Origin: Cytidiella melzeri
Lineage: Eukaryota > Basidiomycota > Agaricomycetes > Polyporales > Irpicaceae
DNA length: 64,000 bases
Direction of reading: 5' to 3'
Assembly: GCA_022592445.1 (NCBI GenBank)
Contig: JABYQR010000175.1
Location: 1-64,000, forward strand
Shown here piece by piece: positions 12,740 through 22,187 of the stretch. Below the pieces are notes generated by a model. The model saw only the letters and a program-made list of their open reading frames with translations. It ran no database searches and was not told the DNA's origin. Position 1 is the stretch's first letter. Every line of letters starts with the position of its first letter. The translations under genes and the position numbers were made by a program.

Positions 12740-12927
12740 TTTTTTTTTTTTGAATCAGCAATATTATTCGTCGGCGGGGCCAGAGACGGTAGAAACTACG
12801 GTACTATACACACAGTAGGCTATGCGTAACAGGGAGACTGGTAGTCAAGACGCGCGATACGCGCAGAGATTGTACGCAACTAAACAAATGAGACCTCATT
12901 GTTACTGGGAGCGTGTTCGAAGGTGAA
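12740..12927 (-). mobile_element. SINE-like retroposon, copy 1
   Basis: A 188-bp insertion whose sense strand is the reverse strand. It ends in a 12-nt poly(A), seen as T at 12740-12751, and is flanked by a 14-bp direct repeat CCCGGTCCAATGTC at 12726-12739 and 12928-12941. A second copy at 28362-28558 has a different target duplication. Shared blocks include the palindromic CGCGCGATACGCGCG-like core (only partly in this copy), a GTAAC-GGGAGAC block and the CGTCGGCGGGGCCAG-like block next to the tail. Near its 5' end lies TTCGAACACGCTCCCA, similar to a Pol III B box; no A box is seen. Tail plus 14-bp duplication means insertion by a LINE-type enzyme (target-primed reverse transcription). It could be a tRNA-related SINE or a 5'-truncated LINE end. 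Confidence 0.75.
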
Positions 12928-13199
12928 CCCGGTCCAATGTCAGGACTTCTTTACCCTCAATCAGATCCTGGACACGCCACGAATAGTGCTCTGCAAAAAT
13001 ATCATTATAATGCAATATAATCTCAGAATATCATTAAATACCCATTAAATACTCGCTTGTGGAAATTGTTTTAGAATACGATTACCATTAAATACAATAC
13101 AATACATTACAATATAATACAATACTATTCCTGTATTTAATGGTATTCTAGAATATTATGCATGTGACAAGTTTTCAGCACATGCATGTATGCACAGCC

Positions 13200-13464
13200 T
13201 CTTTCCTACAATTTGCACTGTTCATGCACCCATACACAGTTTTTCAATGCTGCATAGCTACCTTAATCATTTGCACTGCCTTTGTTTTGCACTGCTCATG
13301 TACTCATACACATTTGTTGATGTTCCAGCTATGTTTTTTATCTTTGTCTCTCCACTAATACAGACTGTTCCCTATGTTTTGCACTGCTCATGCCTCTATG
13401 TACAAGTTTTCATGTTGCATAGCTACCTTGATCATTTGTACTGCCCCTTTTTTGCACTGCTCAT
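13200..13464. repeat. Tandem higher-order repeat, left half
   Basis: Subunits built around TTGCACTGCTCATG recur every 70-95 bases and alternate in two types: one holds TTGCATAGCTACCTT, the other GTTCCAGCTATGTTT and TATACAGACTGTTCCC-like text. Together they make a unit of about 165 bases. The array is cut by hAT-1 and resumes at 15649. It lies near the left end of hAT-2 and is probably part of that element's subterminal region. Confidence 0.6.
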
Positions 13465-13665
13465 TAGGGTTCTGTCGGAAATTCAGTGCCGACTTTCCGA
13501 CAAATGTTAGAAACAAAATGCCGGTAGAGGTATTTCCAACGTATGTTTTAAACATGTTAGAAACAAAATGTCAGTAAGTGTTAAAAACATGTAAGTAAAT
13601 ACTTTCTGACAATGTAAGTAAAAAAACAACGTTGGAAAATCTGTGTGTAAACAACAAGTCAAGTC

Positions 13666-15014
13666 TCAAAAATCTACAAACTCTGAGTCATTAACTACAT
13701 CTGATGCCAAGGTAGGAGCTACAATAGAGGCTTTGGGAGAGGTTGTGCAAGGAGTATCAGATAGCATATCCAAGAGTGCAGTGGAAGCCAGATTGATCTC
13801 AAAATCAGAGGAAATCTTCCCAAATGAGACTGTGGTGTTTGTGCCAAATGGCTGGTCAAGTTCATCATCATCTCCATTGCCATTGTCATTTGTCTCATCA
13901 TCATCATCATCATCATCCTCATCATCCTTGTCATCAGTATTTGCAAGAGAGTGCAAATCTTCTCCTTGAACTTCTTGAAGGAGGTCCTTATTGATATCAC
14001 GGAATTTGACAGCTGGTTGAAACCTTGGAGTGCGAAGAACTGGTCCAGTGTCATTCTGTAAGATAATATATAGGCCAATTCATGACACATAGTAATTCTG
14101 CTTACCTTGCGTGTGTAGTACTGACCTGCTTGAATCATATCAACCAATGTCTGTGCATGTTGATTTCCCCGAAGGGGAGAATTCAGCCATGTGAATTTGG
14201 ATCCAGTTCGCTCATCAGGCATTGAGTTTACCAGAACTGAAAAGATCTTGATGCTGACCATCTTTGCTATGATTAGTATGATGAAAGTCAATGTTGCTCA
14301 AGAAGACATACTGCAAGTACACAAGCATCACAGTGATGTTGAAGATCTTCCCACCACTCCAGTGTAGATTTTCCAGACAGCTCTTGATCAAATGGGAATT
14401 CATGACACCAGTAAGCTTCAAGCTGTTGCTTTAGCTCTAGTGATGCTTGTAGAGCTGCAAACCGCCCAAGAAGAGGGTACGCAGCATCATAACAATGTTG
14501 CTGCTTCCAATTCACTATCTCCTAAAGTGTTCCCTTCACAAACTCCTTTGTGCGGTCATAAGCACGTGGGAAGGGCATAGTGAGGTTGGCTCCAGCACAA
14601 GGTACAGTGATGCTGGGGTTTGCAGTTGGATGAATGAGGAGGTAATCAGATATGGGGTATCCTTGAGCAATATTAGCAAGCCAGTGAGAATCAATATCAA
14701 AGGCTGGGCCTACGTGGATGAAGAGCAAATGCAGCAAAGTAGATGTCACTGTGAAAGAAGAACTTGTCGTATTCATCATTGAAGATCTTGATGACAGATG
14801 TGGCCAGGTCTTCTGTAATCCCTGTTTGAGTAGTGTTTTGCTTAAACAGGTCCTTCAGTGCAGCTGCACATGCAGTGAAGAAAACAAAAACATCTGCAGC
14901 ATTAGCACTTGAAGCTTCTAGTGCCCAAAGTGACCGAATCAGTGGCCCAACAATGCAGGTGTACTGGAGAAGAGAAAGCTTGAGACAAGCATATTCTGGA
15001 GGAATACGATCCAT
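13666..15014 (-). pseudogene. hAT-1 transposase remnant
   Basis: Broken C-terminal half of a hAT transposase, read on the reverse strand in several frames. In order: KIFNDEYDKFF and FAAFALHP (the region before the insertion domain), then FPFDQE and STLEWWEDLQ, then FSVLVNSMPDERTGSKFTW followed by LNSPLRGNQHAQTLVDMIQ. The last blocks are the hAT dimerisation region, where these fungi have NSMPDERTASK-like text. The frame changes between blocks; some gaps could be introns but others need frameshifts. An Asp-rich tail encoded by a TCATCATC tract ends it. The DNA-binding zinc finger and the catalytic N-terminal part are absent. Confidence 0.7.
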
Positions 15015-15358
15015 GAAAAGTGACTGAACATTCTTGTCCCAACCATGATATTAAAGCAACAAGACACAAAGAGGTACTGTAGCAAGACATCTGTGTGTAA
15101 ATATTACTGTCTATCCTCTTCTGGTCAGTGCTGACATTATTTCAGTGATTGAAGTGTTCGTAACTAGCAGGGAGATCAATCTGTCCATGATGGTTTGTTT
15201 CTGCCACAGGCTTCTAAATCATTGATATTGTTCACACCAGCTTCTGCAGCCACCTGAATGCCAGCACCCAGTCCTCTTCAGACACAAAAACTCCAGTTCT
15301 AGGCAAAAGTAAATCTTCAAGCTAGTCAGTGACTCTTGACTACATGTCATGAAGGGAG

Positions 15359-15428
15359 GATATTGGTATCCAATGGTAATCATCAAATACACTCCAGTTG
15401 AAATATTCAATGGTATTTGCTAAGCACT
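15359..15428. repeat. Stray copy of the hAT-2 right end
   Basis: These 70 bases closely match the right terminus of hAT-2 at 21908-21977: both run from GATATTGGTAT through AATGGTAATCAT and CCAGTT to GGTATTTGCTAAGCACTA. It lies inside hAT-1, where no other half of an element is obvious. It may be a remnant of a small hAT-2-related insertion or gene conversion. Confidence 0.6.
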
Positions 15429-15564
15429 ACTTCTGGGGTGATAGAGTCCACCCAGCCCTTGCACTGAGGGCTTGTTGTTGATTCCATAGACCTCTCAGAA
15501 TCTGTAGCATTTCCAACATTTTCCAACATTTATATACATGACATTTTTGCCGGTCCGTGCCCTC

Positions 15565-15601
15565 GGTGTTAGAAACATGTTAGAAACATGTTTCTAACAC
15601 C
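15565..15601. repeat. 15-bp perfect hairpin in the hAT-1 subterminal region
   Basis: GGTGTTAGAAACATG (15565-15579) is followed by a 7-base loop and its exact reverse complement (15587-15601). The arms hold the GTTAGAAACA motif that recurs near the left end of hAT-1, so this is likely a transposase binding array. It could also extrude as a cruciform. Confidence 0.7.
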
Positions 15602-15648
15602 ATTTACTGACACGTGTTTATTAATATTGACTTACCGACGGAACCCTA

Positions 15649-15838
15649 CTGCTCATGGATTCATACATGTTTCATAGTGTTGCAACTATGTGTTCCAGCT
15701 ATGTTTGTGTCATCTTTGTCTCTCCACTTATACAGACTGTTCCCTATGTTTTTTGCACTGCTCATGCATCTATGTACAAGTTTTCATGTTGCGTAGCTAC
15801 CTTGATTATTTGTGCTGCCCCTGTTTTGCACTGCTCAT
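15649..15838. repeat. Tandem higher-order repeat, right half
   Basis: Continuation of the array at 13200-13464 after the hAT-1 insertion. It holds one full unit of about 165 bases, with the same alternating subunits, and ends at another TTGCACTGCTCAT. The first eight bases are the right copy of the hAT-1 target duplication. Confidence 0.6.
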
Positions 15839-16932
15839 CATATTACCCTGGTCGAAGGACTTTGTCATTGCATTGTAAAGCGGAACAAGGATGTCCAGCT
15901 TAATGCCAATGATTGTCAAGTGGGCTGTGGTCTTCACGTAGGACATCTTGTTGTGCAGTAAGTGCCATATTTTCTCACAGCTTGACAGCACATTGACTAT
16001 CAGAAGAGAGCTACTATTTGGCCTTGGACTAGTAGTTAGCCCAGAAGAGGAAGATCTGTACCTTTGTGCTCGTGACGTACTTGTCAATGAAGCAGAAGAT
16101 GAGGCTGGAGAAGCTGTGTTAGACAGAGAGGCCTCTGAACAGGAGAAGCTACCAGATAACAATGAGAGTGATACTGACTCAGAGTTGTCTGAGGCTGAAA
16201 TTGCCAGCAGTGATGAGGACAGGGGAGAGGCAGTCACTAGTACTAAGAGGATGTCAATAAAAGCAAAACAGCAACCAACTGTTGCTGATAAGGTAAGACA
16301 CTGTTCCTTAAATTACTTGAGCTAATAAAGTGGTCAGCTCCATGCTATTGTGGTAGTTGTTCTGCGAAGTGAGCCACGGCGCAAGAAAATGTGTCAGATC
16401 ATCCAGAAAATGTGCAGCACAGAGCATCATCATCTTAATCTTATATGTGGTATGCCCATCCGGTGGAACACAACTCTGGCAGAGATTGAGCGGGGCATTC
16501 TTCTTCAAAATGTATGTGCATTCTTGGCATTCTCCAGAGAACTTTGACTCTGTACTAATTTTATCCTAGGCTATCACATTCTGGGTTAACACACTGCCTG
16601 ACGGGCTACAAGGCAAGAAAAGAGCAGCAGCTGTTCGGAAGCAAGCCAAGTTATACATTGATCCCAAAGGGTGGCAATTTTTAGAGAATCTTGTGGAAGT
16701 ACTAGCAGTCAGTTTAGCTATCATCACTTGTTGTTTGATTGTCTCTCACTTCACCTCAACAGCCATTTAAAGAATTCACAAGCAGTCTATCACAGAAGAA
16801 AGTTCCAACACTTCCACAACTTCTTTCACTCTATAAACATCTTGAAAACCATCTCAGTAGTTGTTGTCTTGATGTGCGCTTTTCAGCTCCAAATCTGCAA
16901 AAGGCATTGTCCATGGCACTTGCAAAGCATGA

Positions 16933-17182
16933 TGTTATTCAGAAGTCTGGTACAGCGTCTGGTACAGCGTCGTAAGCGATACATTAGACCGTAGATACAA
17001 ATACAACGTGAGTGCATACCTGGTACAGCGTCGTAAGCGATAAAGGACGCTGTACCAGTTCATCGTTCAGGTAAGTCCGTAGACGCGCATTCTTTCGCTC
17101 TCAACCCCTGTACGGCCCCTATATGGGCGTCCGTCCCGTACTCTCTCTCAGTCCGTTGCTCCAGGCGGGTCAACGTCCAACA
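16933..17182 (-). repeat. Copia LTR, 3' copy
   Basis: 250-bp long terminal repeat at the low-coordinate side, which is the 3' LTR in element orientation. A polypurine run (AAGGGGGGG on the reverse strand, 17183-17191) abuts it, as expected for a plus-strand primer. The pol frame runs about 35 bases into it and stops at 17148. It contains three direct copies of CTGGTACAGCGT and a perfect 13-bp inverted repeat at 17020-17058. Confidence 0.92.
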
Positions 17183-18968
17183 CCCCCCCTTGACCCGCGT
17201 GTAGTCCTAGTAATTTCATCGCCCTCTCATGTAAAACCCGCGGCAGAGCCTTCGTGAATATATCCGCCGTATTTTCTTTTCCTGGTACCCTGTGCACGTC
17301 TACGAGACGTTTATTAACACAGTCTCGTATGAAATGGATCCGGATGTCGATGTGTTTCATACGCGTATGACCGTGCGGATCGTGAGTGCAAGCGACAGTG
17401 CCGTTATTGTCGCAAAACAGAGTCGTCGCATGTTCTTGAGGGAATCCTAGTTCGTCGAGTAATTGCCTGAGGAAAAGAATTTGACAAGCTGCGTGTGTGC
17501 ACGCGAGGTATTCTGCTTTGCATGAGGATAACGCGATGACGGCTTGCTGTTTTGAACTCCAAGACACAGGCAAGTTGCCAATCATCATGACATACCCAGA
17601 GATAGATCTTTGGTGTTCCGAAGTGCCCCAGTCTGAATCTGTGAAAGCTCTGAAGATTGGATAGGGATGGTCGAGGTGTCCGAGCGGTAGACCAATAGAT
17701 CTCGTCCCTTGTAAGTACCTGAGTAGGTGCTTCGCCGCCGACCAATGCTTCTCGCCATAGTTCGACATGAACTTGGCAAGTTCGCGTACTGCGAAGGCAA
17801 TGTCTGGACGGCACGTAGTGGCGAGATACATCGCCTTTCCAACCACAGTGCAATATGGAAGATCTTTCGCTCTCCTGCGTTCGTCGTCGGTCTTTGGGCA
17901 GTCATCGAGTGACAATGTAGTGTGGGGAGGGAGAGGTGTTGTTACCGGATTACAGTGTTCCATCCCAAATAGACGTAGGATAGACTCGATGTAGGATTCT
18001 TGTGATAGGATGAGCGTTCGTCGACTGCGTTCACGTGTGACTTTGCAGCCCAGCAGCCAGTCAACGTTGCCATTATCGGTGATCTCGAAACAAGAATTCA
18101 GTTGCTTGGCCACAAGAGCAGACTCTGTTTTCGATGTCGACGCAAGTAGTATATTGTCAACGCTTGTTGCCGACATGGATTTCTGGTCGCCTCGCTCGCG
18201 TAGGTGAACACTCCAGTCGGTCTGACACCTCCGGAATCCCAGACCCGTGTATTTGTCGTTGAATTCCAGGTACCAGCTCCTCCCTGCTTGTTTCAGCCCG
18301 TAGAGTCCCTTGTGTAGACGCCAGTAACCAGAACCTGCGATCTCCGGGCGGCGCATGTAAATCTCTTCGGACAGCGGTCCGTTGAGAAAAGCCGTCTTGA
18401 TGTCAATGTGACGGAGTTCTAGGTCTTGGAATGCCGCTATCGCTAAGATGATATGTATTGAATCCCATCTGGCGACCGGTGCAAACGTGTATGTGAAGTC
18501 CTGGCCAGGGATCTGCGTGTATCCCTTGGCAACCAAGCGTGCCTTGAAGCGTGAGATGTGGCCATCCGGATTGCGCTTGATGTGCAGCACCCATTTGCAG
18601 TCTACGGCTTTTCGTCCAGCTGGGAGAGCATCTATCTCCTCATACACCCCTTTCACCTTCAGTGCCTCAAGCTCCTCGTGAATGGCTGCCAGCCACTGTG
18701 TCCAGTAGACGCTACGTTGTGCCTCTTTTACCGACTTTGGGTCGATAGCATCTGGGTCGTTGATTGGATCAATTGTGTTGAGACACAGCGAGTCGTATTG
18801 CGCGTCGGCGTTTAGGAGCATGGGAATGATATTGGCGATAGACGATATGTGGGTGTTGATCGAGATGTCTTTGCCACGAGCGAGGACGTGATATACAAGT
18901 GCGTTCTGCACGTCCGACCCCCCCTCGTTCGAGGGAGTGGGATTGTAATCGAGGAAACGTTTTGGCAC
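17148..18968 (-). pseudogene. Copia pol remnant: RT and RNase H
   Basis: About 600 residues with no integrase. The RT domain has KWVLHIKRNPDGHISRFKAR, RLVAKGYTQIPGQDF, RHIDIKTAFLNG (first catalytic Asp) and GLYGLKQAGRSWY. Where Copia elements have YVDD the sequence reads SVDNILLAS, so the Tyr and the second Asp are replaced. The RNase H domain keeps FTDSDWG, ALSSCKAEYLA, LFCDNNGTVA and RMKHIDIRIHFIRD, with its acidic residues. The frame has no ATG at its beginning (the first codon is GTG) and overlaps gag by 200 bases in another frame, so it is not expressed as a normal gag-pol fusion. It is inferred inactive as an RT. Confidence 0.9.
17183..17191 (-). other. Copia polypurine tract
   Basis: On the reverse strand AAGGGGGGG lies directly before the 3' LTR, the standard place for the plus-strand primer of an LTR retrotransposon. 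Confidence 0.8.
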
Positions 18969-19971
18969 GTCTCTGTCCAGTCAGAGGCGCGTTCGTAGCA
19001 GCGGACCTCTGTGCGGGGGGAAGATGAATGTCACGTGGTCCCTTCCACCAAGACGTGTATTCGCCACACTTTCCGCCTCCGTAAGCGAAGCAGTCCTGAA
19101 TACTGTGGCCGTTAGGTCGCGAACAATAGGGATTCGTGCAACGAATTTGACTTTTGTCTGCAACCTTTGCACATTTCGGCGGTGGAGCCGAGGCAGCGGT
19201 AGCGATAGCCACAGGACGCTTCTTTTGGATGGAACTAGTCCCGCAGATCTGCGCGAGGTACTCGGGTTCCTGAAGTCCCTGTGCCCAATCCTCTTCTTTG
19301 ATCAGTTGGATAACGGTCGACGAAGAGAGCGGTGTTCCCTGTTTATCGGCGGCGACAATTTTCTCTCTGAGCGTCTGTGTGAACGCTCTCCATGATTCGT
19401 CAAGCGGTAGTAGGTTCGCGAGCGTCTTCGCGAATGCTGCGTCAGACATGCAATCTTTGTCTTGATTGATGAGATCAATGTACATGTTGCGGATCTTCTC
19501 TGTCCACTTGGATACAATCAGGGTACTGGTGCATTTATAACCCATAATCGCTTGATGAAGTGCAGACGCTCGAAGACTATTGACCGGCATGTATTCGTCG
19601 TGCAGAGCGTTCCAGGCATCTTGCGCCGTCTTAGAGCTGGAGATCAGAGGAACTTTGTGGGTCGGAATGGCGCGTACAAACAGCGATAACGCGTATTTGT
19701 TATCCTTCCACCAGATCTTCGCCTTCTTCTCTGCCTCTTCCACCTCCACACTATTACCCGCGAGGAGTCTTGTCGAAGGTCTAACCTTTGGAACAAGCGG
19801 TGGCGTTGATTCATCGGCATCTTTGTCGATATATTTCCACAAGTCGAGATCTTCGAGAATGATCTCAGATTGCATAGTCCACTGTACATAGTCATTGGTT
19901 TCTCCGTCGTCATGGAGTTTCTCGAGTTTGGACTTGTAGTCTTTTGTCGTAGATTTCTCAGAGTCTGACAT
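18769..19971 (-). pseudogene. Copia gag with zinc knuckle, fused out of frame
   Basis: Capsid-like Gag of the Copia element. The ATG at 19971 (MSDSEKSTTK) is the credible start. It holds LEKLHDDGETNDYVQW (the Gag N-terminal LDG.NY.W region), TAQDAWNALHDEY, and a zinc knuckle CTNPYCSRPNGHSIQDC with spacing C-x4-C-x5-H-x4-C. After about 75 further codons the reading frame is that of pol shifted by one base, and the last 66 codons are therefore meaningless. The break point, near ATNAPLTG, marks a deletion that removed protease and integrase. Confidence 0.85.
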
Positions 19972-20036
19972 GTCGACGGAATAGGGGTTTCGAAGATGCA
20001 ATGATAGGTAGGTATTGATGTGCAATATACAGGGAG

Positions 20037-20051
20037 CCGGAGCTCATAACC
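20037..20051 (-). other. Copia primer binding site, half-tRNA iMet type
   Basis: Directly inside the 5' LTR the reverse strand reads GGTTATGAGCTCCGG. The first ten bases are complementary to the anticodon loop and stem of mature initiator tRNA-Met (GCTCATAACC), and 13 of 15 match overall. Drosophila copia primes from such an internal half-tRNA iMet. The tRNA gene at 28742-28842 supplies exactly this sequence, but only after its intron is removed. Confidence 0.75.
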
Positions 20052-20301
20052 TGTTATTCAGAAGTCTGGTACAGCGTCTGGTACAGCGTCGTAAGCGATA
20101 CATTAGACCGTAGATACAAATACAACGTGAGTGCATACCTGGTACAGCGTCGTAAGCGATAAAGGACGCTGTACCAGTTCATCGTTCAGGTAAGTCCGTA
20201 GACGCGCATTCTTTCGCTCTCAACCCCTGTACGGCCCCTATATGGGCGTCCGTCCCGTACTCTCTCTCAGTCCGTTGCTCCAGGCGGGTCAACGTCCAAC
20301 A
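20052..20301 (-). repeat. Copia LTR, 5' copy
   Basis: 250-bp long terminal repeat, apparently identical to the copy at 16933-17182. It is the 5' LTR in element orientation and should hold the promoter. It carries the same 13-bp inverted repeat (CTGGTACAGCGTC and its complement, 13-base loop) at 20139-20177. Confidence 0.92.
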
Positions 20302-20455
20302 CATGATAAGCATATGCAGATTTTGTTAAAGAAAAAGTTCCCCCTTCTAGCTGCTGGTAAGTACATATACACTAGGCTATTCAGGCTGAATTGACATGAC
20401 TCTGCAACCACAGTCCTTCATCCGTCTATCCGGCTGAAGTATTTTGAGACAGCAG

Positions 20456-20979
20456 TGTCACGAACATGCATACTTTTTCCTTTTCTTTTCTCTTATTTTT
20501 CCTTATCTTATCTTATCGATAGCCATTTTCCTTATCTTATCTTATCAACGACACATGGCGCCTGCATGTGATCAGGTACATGTGACAGACCAGTCACATG
20601 ATCATAGAAGGTGCTGGAACATTGTGGAACATTGTAGAACATCACACCATAGCACACCATACGTTCCCACGGCAGTGTTAGGAGTACAGACCCGGTACCA
20701 GGGGTCCTTGTCTGAGATGTATATAAACCCACCCTGTAGCTCCCTAAAGACCTCAGATTCTACCTCCTGGTCTTTAGGTGACGTCCACCTTGTACCTAGT
20801 CCTTCACAGTACTAATATAACCTGATCTTTAGCTCATCGTTAGCTGCTCCCTCGTCGTTGTTTCTCCCTCATCATCATCATCTTCCCTGTTGTCATCGTC
20901 CACGTGAGTTCGCTCGTCGTTCCTCCACCCCCCGTCGTCACTTCCTCGCTCTTCATAGAGTTTGGTTGTGTTCCTGACA
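20456..20979 (+). repeat. Solo LTR with target duplication
   Basis: 524 bp starting TGTCACGAAC and ending GTTCCTGACA, flanked by the 5-bp repeat AGCAG at 20451-20455 and 20980-20984. TG...CA ends, a 5-bp duplication and a TATA-like GTATATAAA near 20717 on the forward strand identify it as an LTR left after recombination between two LTRs. The TGTCACG start is common in fungal Gypsy elements, which is my guess at its class. It sits inside the hAT-2 coding sequence. Confidence 0.78.
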
Positions 20980-22187
20980 AGCAGATTGGGATCAGGCAGT
21001 AGCAGCTCAAGCAGAGTGTCCTCTCAGAGAGGTTTATACCCAGTATTCTTCTGCTCTTGCCACAACCTTGCAGTCTGCCAACACATCCACATCTGCACAG
21101 CCAGCCAACAAGTCAATTTTTGCATCTGCAATAGCCTTTGCATCAGTCACATCAGCTGCTCACCGGGAGACTGAGATAGAGCTTTACCTCAGTGGTGCAC
21201 ATTCTCCTCAGGATGATGAGGATGTACTCACTTGGTGGAATGTATGTACCACATTTAACACAAAATTGTGGTCCTTGCTAACCAACTTGCCTATGTAGAG
21301 TTATGCAAAGGTCTTTCCCACCATCTCTCACATTGCACGAGACATGCTTGCAATTCCTGATTCAGTGTCTCACTTGAGAGGCTATTCTCATCATGCAAGC
21401 ACACTATGAGAGACTCTCGCTCATCTCTTGGGGCCAGGAAGGCATCAAAGATTGTTATCTCAAAGGAGTGGTTACAGATTGGGCTTGGTGAGGGTATTGA
21501 GTATCTCAATGGTGTGTCTATCTGGAGCAAGTAAATGTCATTGACTGCAGCTGTGGCCACCTGTGTGTATTAGCATACATGTACCAATTTGTTCAAAGTC
21601 TATGTAGTAGCACTGTCCAGTTGCAAGACAACAGAACATACCAAACTCCAATGAAGTAGTTGTAACATTTACAGTGATGCTACTTATAGTGCATACCAAT
21701 AGTCATGCATACCATCTTACTGATGAGTTCATTGTACAATGTGTTAGCTATAAAAGCAAGACAATCAGAGACTCAGTTGAGCAAGGACTTGAACTTGTAT
21801 CACCCAAACACTGACTATATCATTAAATACCATTACATACCAATAAATACCAATACTAACCAATACCAATACTATTGAATACATTATTATTCAATACACA
21901 TCACGTGATATTGGTATTCAATGGTAATCATTAAATACAGGCCAGTTAGAATATTTAATGGTATTTGCTAAGCACTAGACGGAAGTGAGATCGATAAGAC
22001 AATGTGTCGGACAATTTATCCTCACCTCGCCTAACATATAAAAACATGTCAGAACCAGTGTAATTCGTCCGAGCCACCATTGAACCTTTTCTCCAGTGCC
22101 AGGTTCCCACCACTAACGCCGTGAGTCTGCTGTGTATTCTCATGTAAAATGCTGAAAAACTCATCTGCCATTGCAGTCTCGCTGGCC

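Larger units (their letters stand above)
13465..15648 (-). mobile_element. hAT element hAT-1
   Basis: A 2184-bp DNA transposon. Its terminal inverted repeats are TAGGGTTCTGTCGG at 13465 and, on the reverse strand from 15648, TAGGGTTCCGTCGG (13 of 14 match). It is flanked by an 8-bp target duplication CTGCTCAT at 13457-13464 and 15649-15656, as expected for hAT. It is inserted in the tandem array of hAT-2. Subterminal DNA on both sides carries repeated GTTAGAAACA motifs, probable transposase binding sites, and the right side holds a 15-bp perfect hairpin. Coding remnants on the reverse strand match the C-terminal part of basidiomycete hAT transposases; the N-terminal half is missing, so this copy is not autonomous. 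Confidence 0.82.
16933..20301 (-). mobile_element. Copia LTR retrotransposon, internally deleted
   Basis: Complete LTR element of 3369 bp on the reverse strand, flanked by the 5-bp target duplication CATGA (16928-16932 and 20302-20306). The LTRs are 250 bp each, start TG and end CA in either direction, and look identical base for base, so the insertion is recent. Inside are gag and the reverse transcriptase/RNase H part of pol. Protease and integrase are gone: the gag zinc knuckle is followed after about 75 codons by the segment just upstream of RT. The RT motif is altered too. An identical-LTR, gutted element must have been copied by enzymes supplied from another element. Confidence 0.92.
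15948..21510 (+). pseudogene. hAT-2 transposase, disrupted
   Basis: Forward-strand transposase fragments of the outer hAT element. In order: an acidic linker (EEEDLYLCARDVLVNEAEDE); PIRWNTTLAEIERGILLQ, the hAT 'RWNST' region; ITFWVNTLPDGLQGKKRAA; FKEFTSSLSQKKVPTLPQL; ALSMALAKHD. There the Copia element intervenes. After it come KHMQILLKKKFPLLAA, an intron, HPSIRLKYFETA, then the solo LTR, then an ECPLREVYTQY-like stretch, ETEIELYLSGAHSP and DVLTWW, and the dimerisation block (KVFPTISHIARDML, then ERLFSSC and SLGARKASKIV). The last block needs a one-base frameshift near 21370 (VSVE is broken at VSHL), so the gene was decaying apart from the insertions. The N-terminal zinc finger is not found. 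Confidence 0.7.
12984..21977 (+). mobile_element. hAT element hAT-2, old and nested
   Basis: Outer element of the transposon nest. Proposed ends are inverted: TAGTGCTCTGCAAAA at 12984 and, read on the reverse strand from 21977, TAGTGCTTAGCAAAT (12 of 15 match). The TAGTG...GCAAA form is typical of hAT termini. Subterminal DNA at both ends is AT-rich with repeats of ATTAAATAC. I do not see a convincing 8-bp target duplication (GCCACGAA against GACGGAAG), so the ends are tentative. Inside are hAT-1 (13465-15648), a Copia element (16933-20301) and a solo LTR (20456-20979). Transposase coding fragments run forward from about 15950 to 21510. Without the three insertions the element would be about 2.9 kb, a normal hAT size. 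Confidence 0.55.

Noticed and set aside
12976..12983. GCCACGAA as the target duplication of hAT-2
   Set aside because: The bases after the right end (GACGGAAG) agree at only three of eight places.
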